The notes: generated by a model not told the origin, from the sequence alone. Positions 25,233-34,737 are shown, counted from the stretch's first letter. The stretch: DNA of 64,000 nt from Lysinibacillus boronitolerans JCM 21713 = 10a = NBRC 103108 (GCF_000772935.1 NZ_JPVR01000075.1:1-64000); one strand, 5' to 3'. Translations and numbers: made by a program.

Positions 25233-27071
25233 GTTTACTAAGCGTTTAAAATAACTTTTTCGAATTAATACATAGCTAATGAGGAAAAGCACAAAGAAAC
25301 AACAAGAGCTGGCCATGGAAACTTGTAAAAATGCTGTAGAAACCATTGATCGCATAGCCAAAAGTGTAATTAGCAAGAGTGTGATAGCTATGGTGAACGG
25401 TACAAAAATAAGGATCGCCAATTCTTTAGCAATTACAGTAGCTAATTCTTTTCTAGAAAGTCCTAACTTACGGATACCAATATACTTTTCTTTCTCTTGT
25501 TGTAATGTTGTTTGTAAATAGAAGTACAATATACTCATGGCTGCACTTAAGAAAATTAGACTTAACATGGAGCCGATAAAGAACATGACGCTTTTGACAA
25601 ACATCTCTGAGTTATACAAATCAATTTTGGATGTCACATAACGTTCTCCAGGTAAAGAGGGCAAGTCATTGGTAATCGATTTCGCCAAATCTGTATGGGC
25701 TGTCCAATCCTCTAGTTCATAGATATAGGTTTTATAGACGGGGTAGTCAATGGTATCGTAAATGTCATCAGATACAACGAAATAACTTTGTTGGAAGCCA
25801 GTAGAGAGCAGGTTTTGCTCATGGGTGCTGGCTAGTTTAAAAGTCTTTATATACAGATCGCCGGCAGTGTTTGTTATTGGCGCTATACCGCGGCTTCCAG
25901 CGACGGCAATAAACTCATCTTTACCTAGATCATTTTTCTGCTGCTGGATCAGATTATAATCCGATAATGCCATATAGCCAATTCGTTGTGCTTCGTGTGA
26001 TTTAAATTCAATAAAATACTTGTGAGTTTGAACCGTTGATAAAGTATTTTCAAGATAATCAAGATCAGTCTTTACCATATTGTCATCAGCTTTTGGATCA
26101 GCAATGTATTGAAAACTATATGGATAATTCTCTTCACTATCCTGTTTCACATTGTAATAAGAGCTAAATAAAATACTTGTACATAGAAAGACACCGCTTA
26201 ATAGGATAGTAATTAGAAACAGCATATTTGCATGTGATTTCATTTTTGCATTTAAATTGGATGCCAACAGCATATTTGTTTTTTGAAGATAGGCAGGAGA
26301 CCTTTCATATATTTTCAAAAACAAACGAAAACCTTGTGTGATGACTAAATAAATCGTACTAAGAATGCTAATAAAAAATAACAGATAATAAAGAACACTT
26401 AAAGTGTCTACAATGGAATGCTCGATTTTTAGCAAGTAAGCTAAAGTGGCAGTCATCAAAATGCTTAGTATTAATACCACATAATGTGGCTTAATGGATT
26501 TCTCGATAACTATATCACTTTTTAAGAGTTGGATAGATGCTTCTTTATTAATGAACCTCGTAACGAGTGTCGATATCACCACAAATAAAAGCAGAAATAA
26601 GCCTATGGTTAAGCCAATTGCTTGAAGAGGCATGTACATACCAAATGTTTCTGCTTTTAAAATGACTTTTGCACCCATTAAGAAAAGAGGTGTAATGACA
26701 AGGCCGAGAACGATAGCTGCCAGAATAGCTAAAATGCCAATCAAGAAATTTTCTCGGAAGACCAGCTTACGAATCTGCTTCATAGAAGCCCCAGTAATCA
26801 TAAATATCCCTAGAGTTTTGGTCTTTTTACGTAAAAATGACCTGATTGAATAGGTGATGTAGATAAAAGAAAATAAATAAACGAGCATACTAGCTAGCAT
26901 CAAAGAAATTCCAAGTGTAGAGTCTGAATCTAGGCTTTGTAAATTTGGATGAAAGACGATAACAGAAAATAGGAAGAAAATAATTATGGAAAACATACTA
27001 CTCAAGAAGTAAGAAACATATGTCCATTTGTCACGTAAAATATTTTGAATCACAATATGGTTAAAGCTCAT
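25230..27071 (-). CDS. Bce-type ABC transporter permease
   Basis: A 613-residue membrane protein with about ten helices and one large extracellular domain (about residues 310-520) between helices 7 and 8, the mark of BceB-type permeases. These pair with intramembrane-sensing kinases and both detect and remove peptide antibiotics (for example bacitracin-like compounds) at the lipid II cycle. The ATG at 27071 has AGGTGG upstream and overlaps the ATPase gene by 11 bases. The exact antibiotic is not readable. Confidence 0.92.
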   Translation of the reverse strand: MSFNHIVIQNILRDKWTYVSYFLSSMFSIIIFFLFSVIVFHPNLQSLDSDSTLGISLMLASMLVYLFSFIYITYSIRSFLRKKTKTLGIFMITGASMKQIRKLVFRENFLIGILAILAAIVLGLVITPLFLMGAKVILKAETFGMYMPLQAIGLTIGLFLLLFVVISTLVTRFINKEASIQLLKSDIVIEKSIKPHYVVLILSILMTATLAYLLKIEHSIVDTLSVLYYLLFFISILSTIYLVITQGFRLFLKIYERSPAYLQKTNMLLASNLNAKMKSHANMLFLITILLSGVFLCTSILFSSYYNVKQDSEENYPYSFQYIADPKADDNMVKTDLDYLENTLSTVQTHKYFIEFKSHEAQRIGYMALSDYNLIQQQKNDLGKDEFIAVAGSRGIAPITNTAGDLYIKTFKLASTHEQNLLSTGFQQSYFVVSDDIYDTIDYPVYKTYIYELEDWTAHTDLAKSITNDLPSLPGERYVTSKIDLYNSEMFVKSVMFFIGSMLSLIFLSAAMSILYFYLQTTLQQEKEKYIGIRKLGLSRKELATVIAKELAILIFVPFTIAITLLLITLLAMRSMVSTAFLQVSMASSCCFFVLFLISYVLIRKSYFKRLVN

Positions 27072-27822
27072 GCTGTCCACCACCTAGAAAAGCAAGCGTG
27101 TCCATAATTTCCTGATAAAACTGCTTGCGGTTGTTGCCTCGATGTATTTCGTTGTATAATTTTCCATCTTTAATAAAAATAATGCGATTGGCAAAGCTTG
27201 CTACATAAGGATCATGTGTCACCATGAGAATAGCTGTATTAAGCTCTTGATTAATTGAGGAAAATAAGTTCATGACATCATTGACAGCCTTTGAGTCCAA
27301 GTTTCCTGTAGGCTCGTCTGCTAACAATAAACTCGGCTCATGTATAACGGCACGAGCGATGGCTACTCGTTGTTTTTGTCCACCCGAAATTTCATAAATC
27401 CGTTTAGGCAATAGTTCCTCGATGCCGAGAAATTGAACGACATCCTTTAAACGTTGATGCATTTTTGAAGCAGGAAGGCTATCTAGCGTTAATGGCAATA
27501 AAATATTTTCTTTCACTGTTAATGTATGGACAAGATTAAAATCCTGAAAGACAAAACCTAGTTCAGAGCGTCTAAATTTAGCAAGCTCCTCATCATTTAA
27601 TGCGTATGGATTATGATTGTTTATGACAATATCGCCAGCTGTAGGACGATCAATAGTGGATACACTATTTAAAAATGTTGTTTTCCCACTACCTGAAGGT
27701 CCCATGACAGCTACAAATTCCTGTTGCCGTAGCTGAAAATCGATACCATTTAACGCCTTATAGGTGATCTCACCGATGTATTCCTTGTGCAAATTGGTTA
27801 CTTGAAGTATTGTGTTGCCCAA
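27061..27822 (-). CDS. Bce-type ABC transporter ATP-binding protein
   Basis: A 253-residue ATPase of the BceA/MacB class with Walker [10 protein letters not shown] near residue 42, Q-loop FQDFNLV, signature [14 protein letters not shown], Walker [13 protein letters not shown] and the VTHD switch. It powers the permease encoded by the overlapping next gene. It is separated from the kinase gene by 103 bases that hold a probable BceR site, so ATPase and permease can be induced from their own promoter. Confidence 0.93.
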   Translation of the reverse strand: MGNTILQVTNLHKEYIGEITYKALNGIDFQLRQQEFVAVMGPSGSGKTTFLNSVSTIDRPTAGDIVINNHNPYALNDEELAKFRRSELGFVFQDFNLVHTLTVKENILLPLTLDSLPASKMHQRLKDVVQFLGIEELLPKRIYEISGGQKQRVAIARAVIHEPSLLLADEPTGNLDSKAVNDVMNLFSSINQELNTAILMVTHDPYVASFANRIIFIKDGKLYNEIHRGNNRKQFYQEIMDTLAFLGGGQHEL

Positions 27823-27908
27823 ATTAAAACAACTCCTTTATGGTCATTAGATAACTTTAGTATAGAAAAGGAGCGGCATATAACCTATTTCTCTTGATGA
27901 CATGAAGA

Positions 27909-27922
27909 TGACAAAGTTGTCA
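27909..27922 (-). promoter_or_regulatory. Candidate BceR-type operator
   Basis: On the minus strand TGACA-ACTT-TGTCA matches the BceR-like consensus TNACA-N4-TGTAA with one base changed. It lies about 45 bases upstream of a TATACT (27864-27859) and about 90 bases before the ATPase start, overlapping the end of the kinase gene. Confidence 0.55.
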
Positions 27923-27925
27923 TCT

Positions 27926-28912
27926 TCATTTTTTAAGACTATTTGAAAAACAAATGGAAAAAGTAGTGATATGCTCAGAAGATTGTAAAGTAAAGGGATG
28001 CTCTAACGTAGTTAAAATCTTTTTCACTAAATATAAGCCTATACCTGTTGCTTCGCCACTCGTTCGTCCCTTTATGCCTGTATAAAATAAATCAAAGACT
28101 CGTGCTATTTCGCTAGTAGGGATGGTCTCACCACGATTTGTTATGTGTAAAGCTTCGTTTTCATAATCAATATGGATGGTGTTTGCCATTTCACTATATT
28201 TAATGGCGTTATTTAATACTTGATAAAGTACAATTTTTAACCACTTTCGATCTGAATAAATGATTTGGTCTTCAGCAAACGTCAGCTTTGGAAAAACTTC
28301 ACTTATGATAAAGAAATCCTTCAAATCATTGATGACTTCTTGCACGAGTCCCTTTAAAACAATAGGTTCAATTTTTAAATCAGCTACTAAATGAGATGTG
28401 CGCTCATACGTTAATAACTGATTGAGGGTAAATGTCAATTTATTGCACTCTTTATTGATGGTATGCCATTGCTGCAATTCGTCAGTGGTCTTGTTGGACG
28501 TAGCTTGAACGATTAATTGAATAACAGATAAAGGTGTCTTCATTTGATGTGCAAAATGTGATAGAACTAGTTGCTTCTCATGTGCCTGTTCTTCCAATCT
28601 GTGCTGTTGGGTTAAAAATAAATACTGTATTTGCCTTAGTTTTTCACTATAGTATTGCTCAATAGCTGCACGTGGTTCAAATAAATGAAGATCATCCTGC
28701 GTTTTGATATTTTTTTGTAAATGATGATAAAACTTTCTTCTTCGATAATAACGACCAAGAAGCCATAGAATAAATAGAAAGCTGACAAGAAAAATAAAGT
28801 AGGCGTAGTGTGAGGATAGGTCATCTAATACATGAATAATCCAAGGAAGTAGAAGGAAGCTTATGCTATAGAGAATAATGATACTAAGATGATCTCGAAA
28901 GAATAGCTTCAT
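27926..28912 (-). CDS. Bce-type intramembrane-sensing histidine kinase
   Basis: A 328-residue kinase. Two N-terminal helices (about 9-29 and 36-54) are joined by a loop of fewer than ten residues, so it has no sensor domain outside the membrane, as in BceS. The phosphorylated histidine is His122 in FAHQMKTPL; N-, G1- and G2-type motifs (NNAIKYS, GRTSGEATGIGLYL) follow. BceS kinases rely on the BceAB transporter to sense drug flux. The start overlaps the regulator's stop by 4 bases. Confidence 0.92.
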   Translation of the reverse strand: MKLFFRDHLSIIILYSISFLLLPWIIHVLDDLSSHYAYFIFLVSFLFILWLLGRYYRRRKFYHHLQKNIKTQDDLHLFEPRAAIEQYYSEKLRQIQYLFLTQQHRLEEQAHEKQLVLSHFAHQMKTPLSVIQLIVQATSNKTTDELQQWHTINKECNKLTFTLNQLLTYERTSHLVADLKIEPIVLKGLVQEVINDLKDFFIISEVFPKLTFAEDQIIYSDRKWLKIVLYQVLNNAIKYSEMANTIHIDYENEALHITNRGETIPTSEIARVFDLFYTGIKGRTSGEATGIGLYLVKKILTTLEHPFTLQSSEHITTFSICFSNSLKK

Positions 28913-29598
28913 TTACCTTCCTCCACCAATTGATAACCGAGACCACGAATTGTTTTAATCTCAAGTTGAGAGTGTACGGCTTCCAATTTTCTCCGTAACC
29001 GACCAATATTCACAGACAAAGTATTCTCCTCAACAAAGGTTTCATCATCCCAAATAGCACTTAAAAGCTTTTGACGAGGTACTACATTAGGGTAAGCTTC
29101 GAATAATAACTTACTTAGCTGCATTTCTTTTAGCGTTAACAGGCTCTCATTGCCTGTTGTTTGAAGACGAACTGTATCTGGATTTAATGTAGTATTCGCT
29201 ATTGTTATAGTTGTTGTCTCGGTTAATGCGTATTCACCATAGGTACGTCGAAGTAGTCCATTTACTTTTGCCATGAAGACATCCAATGAAAATGGCTTTG
29301 TGATAAAGTCATCGGCACCATTTTCAATTCCATATACTTGATCAATATCATTTACTCTGGCAGAGACAATGATGATGGGACATGTTGAGAGTTGACGGAT
29401 TTTCCGTGACCAAAAATAGCCATCGTAAGTGGGGAGATTGATATCCATTATGACTAGGTGTGGTTGTATAATGTTAAATTCTTCAATAATGTGTGGGAAT
29501 TGTTGTACAGTATAGCATTCAAACTGATATTTAACTAAATGCTCGACAATCAGTGAAGCTATATTTGCATCATCTTCTATTATGTATATTTTGTACAT
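28909..29598 (-). CDS. Bce-type response regulator (OmpR family)
   Basis: A 229-residue regulator: receiver domain with the phospho-acceptor Asp52 in VIMDINLPTYDG and the conserved Lys in ITKPFS, then an OmpR winged helix with VEENTLSVNIGRLRRKLE and IRGLGYQL. It acts with the kinase encoded next and should activate the transporter genes. ATG 29598 is preferred because an earlier ATG sits inside the AAGGAAGG ribosome site. Confidence 0.92.
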   Translation of the reverse strand: MYKIYIIEDDANIASLIVEHLVKYQFECYTVQQFPHIIEEFNIIQPHLVIMDINLPTYDGYFWSRKIRQLSTCPIIIVSARVNDIDQVYGIENGADDFITKPFSLDVFMAKVNGLLRRTYGEYALTETTTITIANTTLNPDTVRLQTTGNESLLTLKEMQLSKLLFEAYPNVVPRQKLLSAIWDDETFVEENTLSVNIGRLRRKLEAVHSQLEIKTIRGLGYQLVEEGK

Positions 29599-30062
29599 AC
29601 CAATCATCCTTCCTTTGTTTTATATGTATAATGTACCCTCGTTTCCAAAAATCTATAGAAGAATTGTAACTTGAAACTTTGGGAAGAGCCACCTCAAAAC
29701 AAATAGAGATAGTATATTCCGTTTTTATTTGCAATATGGACAATCGGATGATTCTAAAACGTAAAAACAAAGATACAAATGAAGTAGTGAGCAAATGAAT
29801 TTATGAACAAGGGTTAGGAGCAATAAATCACTAGTTTCACTCTAAATTTAAATAAGAACTTTAAGACTAAAAAAATTGAACTTTATGGGTATTATAGTTC
29901 GATTTATTTTTTTGCTGTATTGAGAATAGGGGAGAATTTATTAGTTTTTAAGTATTTTTTAAGAGACATGGCGTATGATGATTGAATAAATATATGAAGT
30001 TTGAGTTGAAACAAAGATAAAATTTAACGAAAAAATCATCTCAATGGGAGAAATGATCTATT
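29599..30062. other. Intergenic region with an orphan hairpin
   Basis: This AT-rich gap between the divergent Bce operon and the diguanylate cyclase holds no supported gene. The only clear element is a 10-bp stem at 29873-29905 (AAATTGAACT with AGTTCGATTT, one G-T pair) flanked by A- and T-runs, which could end a transcript in either direction. No strong promoter hexamers are seen. Confidence 0.5.
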
Positions 30063-31079
30063 GTGGGTAAATTCAAGTTAAAGTTATCGTTTCTTATAGT
30101 TAGTATGGCGATAATAGTTGTACTCGCGGCATCTAGTATTAGTATTTGGAGTAGCTATTTAAATTTTAATGAAATTTTGCAGGAAAATAAAAAGGATATG
30201 AAAGAAACCTATGTAAAGGAAGTTTCCACAATTACTACAGACTATTTACAAGGTTCTGTGAAAGATGATCGTTCATTAGAACCATATATGGAGCAAATAG
30301 TAGATACTTTACTTGATGAAGGAGCTATTTCTTTTAGTTTACTAATTAAGAAAACCATTATCCATATTATTATAGTAGTAGTTGTGGTATTAGGGTTAGC
30401 TATATGGTTAGCGAAAAAAATTACCCGACCACTTAAGGATCTTGCAACAAGAATAGAGATAGGGGAGACATTGCAAGGAACAGAGGATATTACTGATTGG
30501 TATTACGAAGTAAAATTATTGAAAAGTAATGTACAAAATATGATGATTTGTTCCGAAAGTAAAATTACAGATTTAACAGAGCAATTGAATCTAGACGCAT
30601 TGACTGGAATTCCTAATCGAAGAAGAATGGATCAAACTTTACATGAGTTGATTGTTCAAAAAGTACCACATGCGATCATCTTAATTGATTTAGATGATTT
30701 TAAAAGTATAAACGATACATATGGTCATACAGTTGGGGACGAGGTTCTAAAGGCTTTTGCTAATCATATGCAAAGCAGCATAAAGGATCAAGGCTTGTGC
30801 TTTAGATATGGCGGCGAAGAGTTTATGGTCATCTTACCTTCCATGAACATAGATGCTGCAGTCCAACTGGCAGAAAACTTACGGATTAAACAAGCTTTAC
30901 AGGAAACTGCATGTGGTAGACCTGTAACCATGTCTGCTGGAATTACGGCTTTTACACCAAATGTCCAGAGTCCGAATCAATTAATAGAAATTGCAGATCA
31001 TGCTTTATATAAGGCTAAACAATCAGGAAGAAACTGTTTATGTGTTGTTAGAAATATGAGACAAATGATTATTAAATGA
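30063..31079 (+). CDS. Membrane diguanylate cyclase (GGDEF)
   Basis: A 338-residue protein with two membrane helices (about 9-29 and 98-117) around a short 70-residue outer domain, a HAMP-like linker (KKITRPLKDLATRIE) and a C-terminal GGDEF domain with active-site GGEEF (250-254) and LIDLDDFKSINDTYGH. It should make c-di-GMP. The RxxD inhibitory site expected just before GGEEF is absent. The outer domain is shorter than the usual Cache-type sensors. The start is GTG after GGGAG at slightly long spacing. Confidence 0.9.
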   Translation: MGKFKLKLSFLIVSMAIIVVLAASSISIWSSYLNFNEILQENKKDMKETYVKEVSTITTDYLQGSVKDDRSLEPYMEQIVDTLLDEGAISFSLLIKKTIIHIIIVVVVVLGLAIWLAKKITRPLKDLATRIEIGETLQGTEDITDWYYEVKLLKSNVQNMMICSESKITDLTEQLNLDALTGIPNRRRMDQTLHELIVQKVPHAIILIDLDDFKSINDTYGHTVGDEVLKAFANHMQSSIKDQGLCFRYGGEEFMVILPSMNIDAAVQLAENLRIKQALQETACGRPVTMSAGITAFTPNVQSPNQLIEIADHALYKAKQSGRNCLCVVRNMRQMIIK

Positions 31080-31086
31080 ATGTATG

Positions 31087-31123
31087 AAAGCATGCTAGTG
31101 TACGGTACTAGCATGCTTTTTTG
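31087..31123 (+). terminator. Terminator of the GGDEF gene
   Basis: AGCATGCTAGT pairs with ACTAGCATGCT, followed by T6. Confidence 0.9.
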
Positions 31124-31473
31124 TGTCTTCCAAATAATTCAATTAAAAGCTTGTTGGGTCTTAGAAAGAGCTCTTATTTCCATTGCTCGATTTATTTTTG
31201 TATCAGCTAAAAAATAGCAAACATCTAATATGATAAAGGTTAAACCGCCCTACTAAATTATAGATATATACGCAACAAATTGATTAATTTACTAAAAAAT
31301 TAATTAAAATTGTATATTTTTCCGTTTTTATAGTAATAATTCCTAATATCAGGCAGCTAGTCCTGAGTTATTAATTTGCAAACTTATTGTTGCTTACATA
31401 ATAGAGCATTCAACTCTAGTGTGCTAGCAACAGATTTGCAACAAATAATAAAATGATGGAGGTATTACTAAAC
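31124..31473 (+). promoter_or_regulatory. Long 5' region of the LysM-3D gene
   Basis: About 350 bases hold no gene. Dyads are present: TCAGG...CCTGA near 31350-31367, GTTGCT...AGCAAC and inside it AGAGCATTCAACTCT (about 31390-31430). They could form a structured leader, but I do not recognise a known riboswitch class. Confidence 0.35.
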
Positions 31474-32235
31474 ATGAAGAAAAGAGCATTAGCTTTAGCA
31501 GTGGTATTGACATTTGGTGTAAGTCTCTATGCTAGTCCTTCTTTTGCTAAGGACAAATCGCCGGGCAATATATTATGGGCACTCCCGCAAATTTATAATT
31601 TAACTGTAGGTGAGTTCCAGCAATTAAATGAAATGGATTCATTATTGTTTTATCCAGAGCAAGACTTAGTAAAAGACACATCAAAAGAAGAAGAACCGTC
31701 GGGAGATGAATATGTTATCAAGGGTGGTGACACATTATTTTCAATAGCTCGTATTAATAACGTAACAGTAGATGATTTAAAAAAGTGGAATCACCTTGCG
31801 TCAGATTTAATTTTAGCTGGTGAATCGCTAGCTATTAAAGCTTCCGCTGCAAAACCAGCACCAAAAACATCCGTGGGGATTGCATCTGCCAAGCCTGCAA
31901 CATCGGCTAAAACAAAACCTGCAAGTGCTCCAGCGACAGGATCTGGCAAAACATTAACAATGCGTGCTACGGCCTATACAGCCTATTGTGAAGGTTGTTC
32001 AGGAATTACAGCAAATGGAACAGATATAAGATCTAATCCTAATTTAAAAGTAATCGCTGTAGATCCACGAGTTATTCCACTTGGTACAAAGGTTTGGGTG
32101 GAAGGTTATGGTGAAGCAATCGCTGCTGATACAGGAGGAGCTATTAAAGGTAATAAAATTGATGTATTTATCCCTACTGAAGGACAAGCACTTCAATGGG
32201 GTGTTAAAACAGTAACGGTAAAAATCTTAAATTAA
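31474..32235 (+). CDS. Secreted LysM and 3D-domain cell-wall protein
   Basis: A 253-residue exported protein: signal peptide (about 1-26, ending S-F-A), a degenerate first LysM-like segment, a clear LysM (EYVIKGGDTLFSIARINNVT, about 87-130), an Ala/Pro/Lys-rich linker and a C-terminal 3D domain (TAYCEGCSGITANG to ADTGGAIKGNKIDVF) with its three aspartates. This matches YocH/resuscitation-type muralytic enzymes that bind peptidoglycan and cleave glycan. The preferred ATG has GGAGG 11 bases upstream. Confidence 0.9.
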   Translation: MKKRALALAVVLTFGVSLYASPSFAKDKSPGNILWALPQIYNLTVGEFQQLNEMDSLLFYPEQDLVKDTSKEEEPSGDEYVIKGGDTLFSIARINNVTVDDLKKWNHLASDLILAGESLAIKASAAKPAPKTSVGIASAKPATSAKTKPASAPATGSGKTLTMRATAYTAYCEGCSGITANGTDIRSNPNLKVIAVDPRVIPLGTKVWVEGYGEAIAADTGGAIKGNKIDVFIPTEGQALQWGVKTVTVKILN

Positions 32236-32239
32236 TTAT

Positions 32240-32277
32240 GGAAGGGATTTCCTAAACTTTAGGAAATCCCTTTTATC
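32240..32277 (+). terminator. Terminator of the LysM-3D gene
   Basis: AAGGGATTTCCT pairs with AGGAAATCCCTT, followed by a T-run. Confidence 0.9.
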
Positions 32278-32394
32278 TTGGTTGAATTTTCTATTCAAGC
32301 TCCAATAATAGGAGCCATTATAGATGCGTAATTGATTAATTGTGCATAAGTACTGAAGAAATTGGAAATCATCAGAAAGAGAGGAGGTATTTTT

Positions 32395-32946
32395 ATGAAA
32401 AAAATAAGCTTAATGGGCCTTTCTTTACTAATTTTTGTTGCGGGTTGCAGTTTTTTTGATAAGAAAGAGGAAAAAGTAGCTGTCAATGCTTCTTCCCCTT
32501 TAACAGCTACTGCAAAAGTGATTGGTGCTAATAATGAAAGCTATGGTAATGCATATCTTCAAGAGGAAGATAACGGCGTTATGATGACGCTCGCGTTAAC
32601 AGGCTTACCACCAGGCACACATGGTATCCATATTCATGAAGTAGGGAAGTGTGAACCACCTAAATTTGAATCAGCTGGTGCCCATTTTAATCCAACAAAA
32701 AAGGAACATGGTAAATTAAATCCTAATGGCTATCATTTAGGAGACTTACCAAATTTGGAAATTGGTGAAGATGGCAACGTGGATCTTAACTTTTTAGCTG
32801 AAGGGTTAACTTTACAAAAAGACCAACCTAATTCGCTATTAGATAGTGATGGAAGTGCTATTGTCATTCATGAATCAGCGGATGATTATAAAACAGATCC
32901 TGCTGGTAATTCTGGAGCAAGAATAGCCTGTGGAGTCATTCAATAG
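32395..32946 (+). CDS. sodC: Cu/Zn superoxide dismutase-like lipoprotein
   Basis: A 183-residue lipoprotein (lipobox V-A-G-C near residue 18) with a SodC fold: GIHIHEVGKCEPPKF with copper-ligand histidines and the structural cysteine, SAGAHFNP, HGKLNPNGYHLGDLPNL, and the closing GNSGARIACGVI with the second cysteine. It resembles B. subtilis YojM. If metal ligands are all kept it detoxifies superoxide at the outer face of the membrane; related proteins lacking a ligand are inactive. GAGGAGG precedes the ATG. Confidence 0.9.
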   Translation: MKKISLMGLSLLIFVAGCSFFDKKEEKVAVNASSPLTATAKVIGANNESYGNAYLQEEDNGVMMTLALTGLPPGTHGIHIHEVGKCEPPKFESAGAHFNPTKKEHGKLNPNGYHLGDLPNLEIGEDGNVDLNFLAEGLTLQKDQPNSLLDSDGSAIVIHESADDYKTDPAGNSGARIACGVIQ

Positions 32947-32957
32947 GATGAAAAATG

Positions 32958-32996
32958 AGACTGTATCTGAACGTTAAAAGATACAGTTTTTTATTT
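32958..32996 (+). terminator. Terminator of sodC
   Basis: ACTGTATCT (32960-32968) pairs with AGATACAGT (32979-32987), followed by T6. Confidence 0.85.
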
Positions 32997-33078
32997 TGGG
33001 AATAAATAGAAAAAACCTGTGATTTAATCTAAAAATGCGATAGGTTTTATAGTTATAATGCATAATGTATATAATTTA

Positions 33079-33108
33079 TTGCAATTTACTAAAAACCTAT
33101 TGTATAAT
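33079..33108 (+). promoter_or_regulatory. Promoter of the small acidic protein gene
   Basis: TTGCAA (33079-33084) and TATAAT (33103-33108) are 18 bases apart, 38 bases before the small gene. Confidence 0.6.
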
Positions 33109-33146
33109 CCTTTTATCAGAAAATTCAATTAATAAGGAGTGATACG

Positions 33147-33290
33147 ATGGGAAAGTTGTTAAATTCAAAGTTTGAAACGTATTTAATGGATCAAGAATAT
33201 GATTTACGTGACGAGGAAGAGAAAAATGAGGAGCAAATGGTGAACATTCAGTATGAAGAGTATCCAGAAGGGTTTTTTACAAGTTTATAA
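33147..33290 (+). CDS. Small acidic protein, 47 residues
   Basis: A short gene reading MGKLLNSKFETYLMDQ..., highly acidic in the middle (RDEEEKNEEQ) and ending EGFFTSL. Support comes from AAGGAG 8 bases before the ATG, a consensus-like promoter upstream and a terminator hairpin right after the stop. No membrane helix, signal or known family is seen. It is likely expressed as a single-gene unit. Confidence 0.65.
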   Translation: MGKLLNSKFETYLMDQEYDLRDEEEKNEEQMVNIQYEEYPEGFFTSL

Positions 33291-33299
33291 TGAGAATTT

Positions 33300-33350
33300 G
33301 ATGGGCTATGTTGAAAGTGTATTAACTTTTAGCATAGCCCATTGTATTTT
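33300..33350 (+). terminator. Terminator of the small acidic protein gene
   Basis: ATGGGCTATG (33301-33310) pairs with CATAGCCCAT (33333-33342), with further inner pairing (GAAAGT/ACTTTT); a T-rich tail follows. Confidence 0.7.
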
Positions 33351-33494
33351 ATACCTCTATTGATAAAGGGTTTTTTCAGCGCATATGTATGTACTATATA
33401 ATTTAAATAAGTGGGTTAGGTCTGAAGACATATGTACTTTTCTGAAAAAGATTCCTGTATAATGGGAAACAAAAATGCGTATAGAGGTGTAATT

Positions 33495-34604
33495 ATGTCA
33501 AAAGCTTTAACAGTAGAAGAAACGATTTATCAATGGTTTGATCATTTTCATAAATATCCTGAAGTAAGTTGGAAAGAGTTTGAGACTACTAAAAAAATTG
33601 CTTCCATACTGGATGAATTACATGTTAGTTATCGTTTATTAGGTGATATACCTGGATTAATAGCTGAAATTGGGACAGGTAATGAAATTGTTGCAGTACG
33701 TGCTGATATTGATGCTTTATGGCAGGAAGTTGATGGGAAATGGCAAGCCAACCATTCGTGTGGACATGATGCGAATATCTCAATGGTTCTTGGTGCATTA
33801 TTACTATTGAAAGATCGCTCCTTACAACATCGTGTTCGTTTCATCTTCCAACCTGCTGAAGAACTAGGAAATGGCGCATGTGCAACGTTTGATAGAGGAG
33901 CAGTTGATGGCGTATCACATTTATTTGGTGTTCATTTAAGACCAATAGAAGAATTACCACTTGGCAAAGTTTCGCCTGCCATTCATCATGGTGCTGCTTA
34001 TTTTTTAGAGGGATCTATTCAAGGTATTGATGCACATGGGGCTAGACCACATCAAGGTAAAAATGCCATTGATGTAATTATGGCCGTGCAACAAATGCTA
34101 CACAGTATTCATTTATCACCATTTGAACCGCATTCTGCTAAGTTAACAAAAATTATTGCGGATGGTGGTAGTACAAATATTATTCCTGGAAATGCTTGTT
34201 TCTCGATGGATGTTCGCGCACAACATAATCAACAACTTGAATTACTGCGCAGTAAAATTGAGTCTGGATTGAAATCGATACAGCAACAATTTGAAATTAA
34301 TATGAGTTGGAATTGGATAGATTTCACACCAGGTGCTGAAGTTTCCTCGGTTGCTGCGAACATGGCGAAGACTGCCATCATTGAAGCTTTGGGGGAAGAG
34401 CATTTAGCGGATGAAATAACTACACCAGGCAGTGATGATTTCCATTTTTATACAGTTAAAAAACCGGAATTAAAAGCAGCAATGATTGGAATTGGTGCAA
34501 ATTTAACTCCAGGATTACACCACCCTAAAATGACATTTGATCGTAGTGCCTTAATTGATGCTGCGAAAGTGCTTGCATGTGTATTAGAAAAAAAGCCTGA
34601 ATAA
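33495..34604 (+). CDS. M20D-family amidohydrolase
   Basis: A 369-residue zinc hydrolase of the N-acyl-amino-acid/aminoacyl aminoacylase type: HKYPEVSWKEFETT near the start, RADIDAL, HSCGHDANISM with metal ligands, QPAEELGNGA, a lid domain with IDAHGARPHQGKNAID, and TPGSDDFHFY. It cleaves an amide such as N-acetyl or N-acyl amino acid. ATG 33495 has AGAGGTG upstream; longer frames lack a site. It opens a cluster with an antiporter, a regulator and an epimerase. Confidence 0.88.
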   Translation: MSKALTVEETIYQWFDHFHKYPEVSWKEFETTKKIASILDELHVSYRLLGDIPGLIAEIGTGNEIVAVRADIDALWQEVDGKWQANHSCGHDANISMVLGALLLLKDRSLQHRVRFIFQPAEELGNGACATFDRGAVDGVSHLFGVHLRPIEELPLGKVSPAIHHGAAYFLEGSIQGIDAHGARPHQGKNAIDVIMAVQQMLHSIHLSPFEPHSAKLTKIIADGGSTNIIPGNACFSMDVRAQHNQQLELLRSKIESGLKSIQQQFEINMSWNWIDFTPGAEVSSVAANMAKTAIIEALGEEHLADEITTPGSDDFHFYTVKKPELKAAMIGIGANLTPGLHHPKMTFDRSALIDAAKVLACVLEKKPE

Positions 34605-34614
34605 AAAAATTTTT

Positions 34615-34662
34615 TAAAAGCTAGATGAAAAAATGTAACTATTTTTTCATCTAGCTTTTTTT
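34615..34662 (+). terminator. Terminator of the M20 gene
   Basis: AAAAGCTAGATGAAAAAA pairs with TTTTTTCATCTAGCTTTT, then T-run; long and nearly perfect. Confidence 0.9.
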
Positions 34663-34722
34663 GCATGAACATTTTTAATAATGCATGGATATTCAAGGGT
34701 TTGCATTGTTTTTTATTGCTAC

Positions 34723-34737
34723 TTGAAAACGTTTTAT
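34723..34737 (+). promoter_or_regulatory. Possible CcpA (cre) site
   Basis: TTGAAAACGTTTTAT matches the cre consensus WTGNAANCGNWNNCW at all but one position. It lies about 150 bases before the antiporter gene. A single site of this length arises often by chance. Confidence 0.3.
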
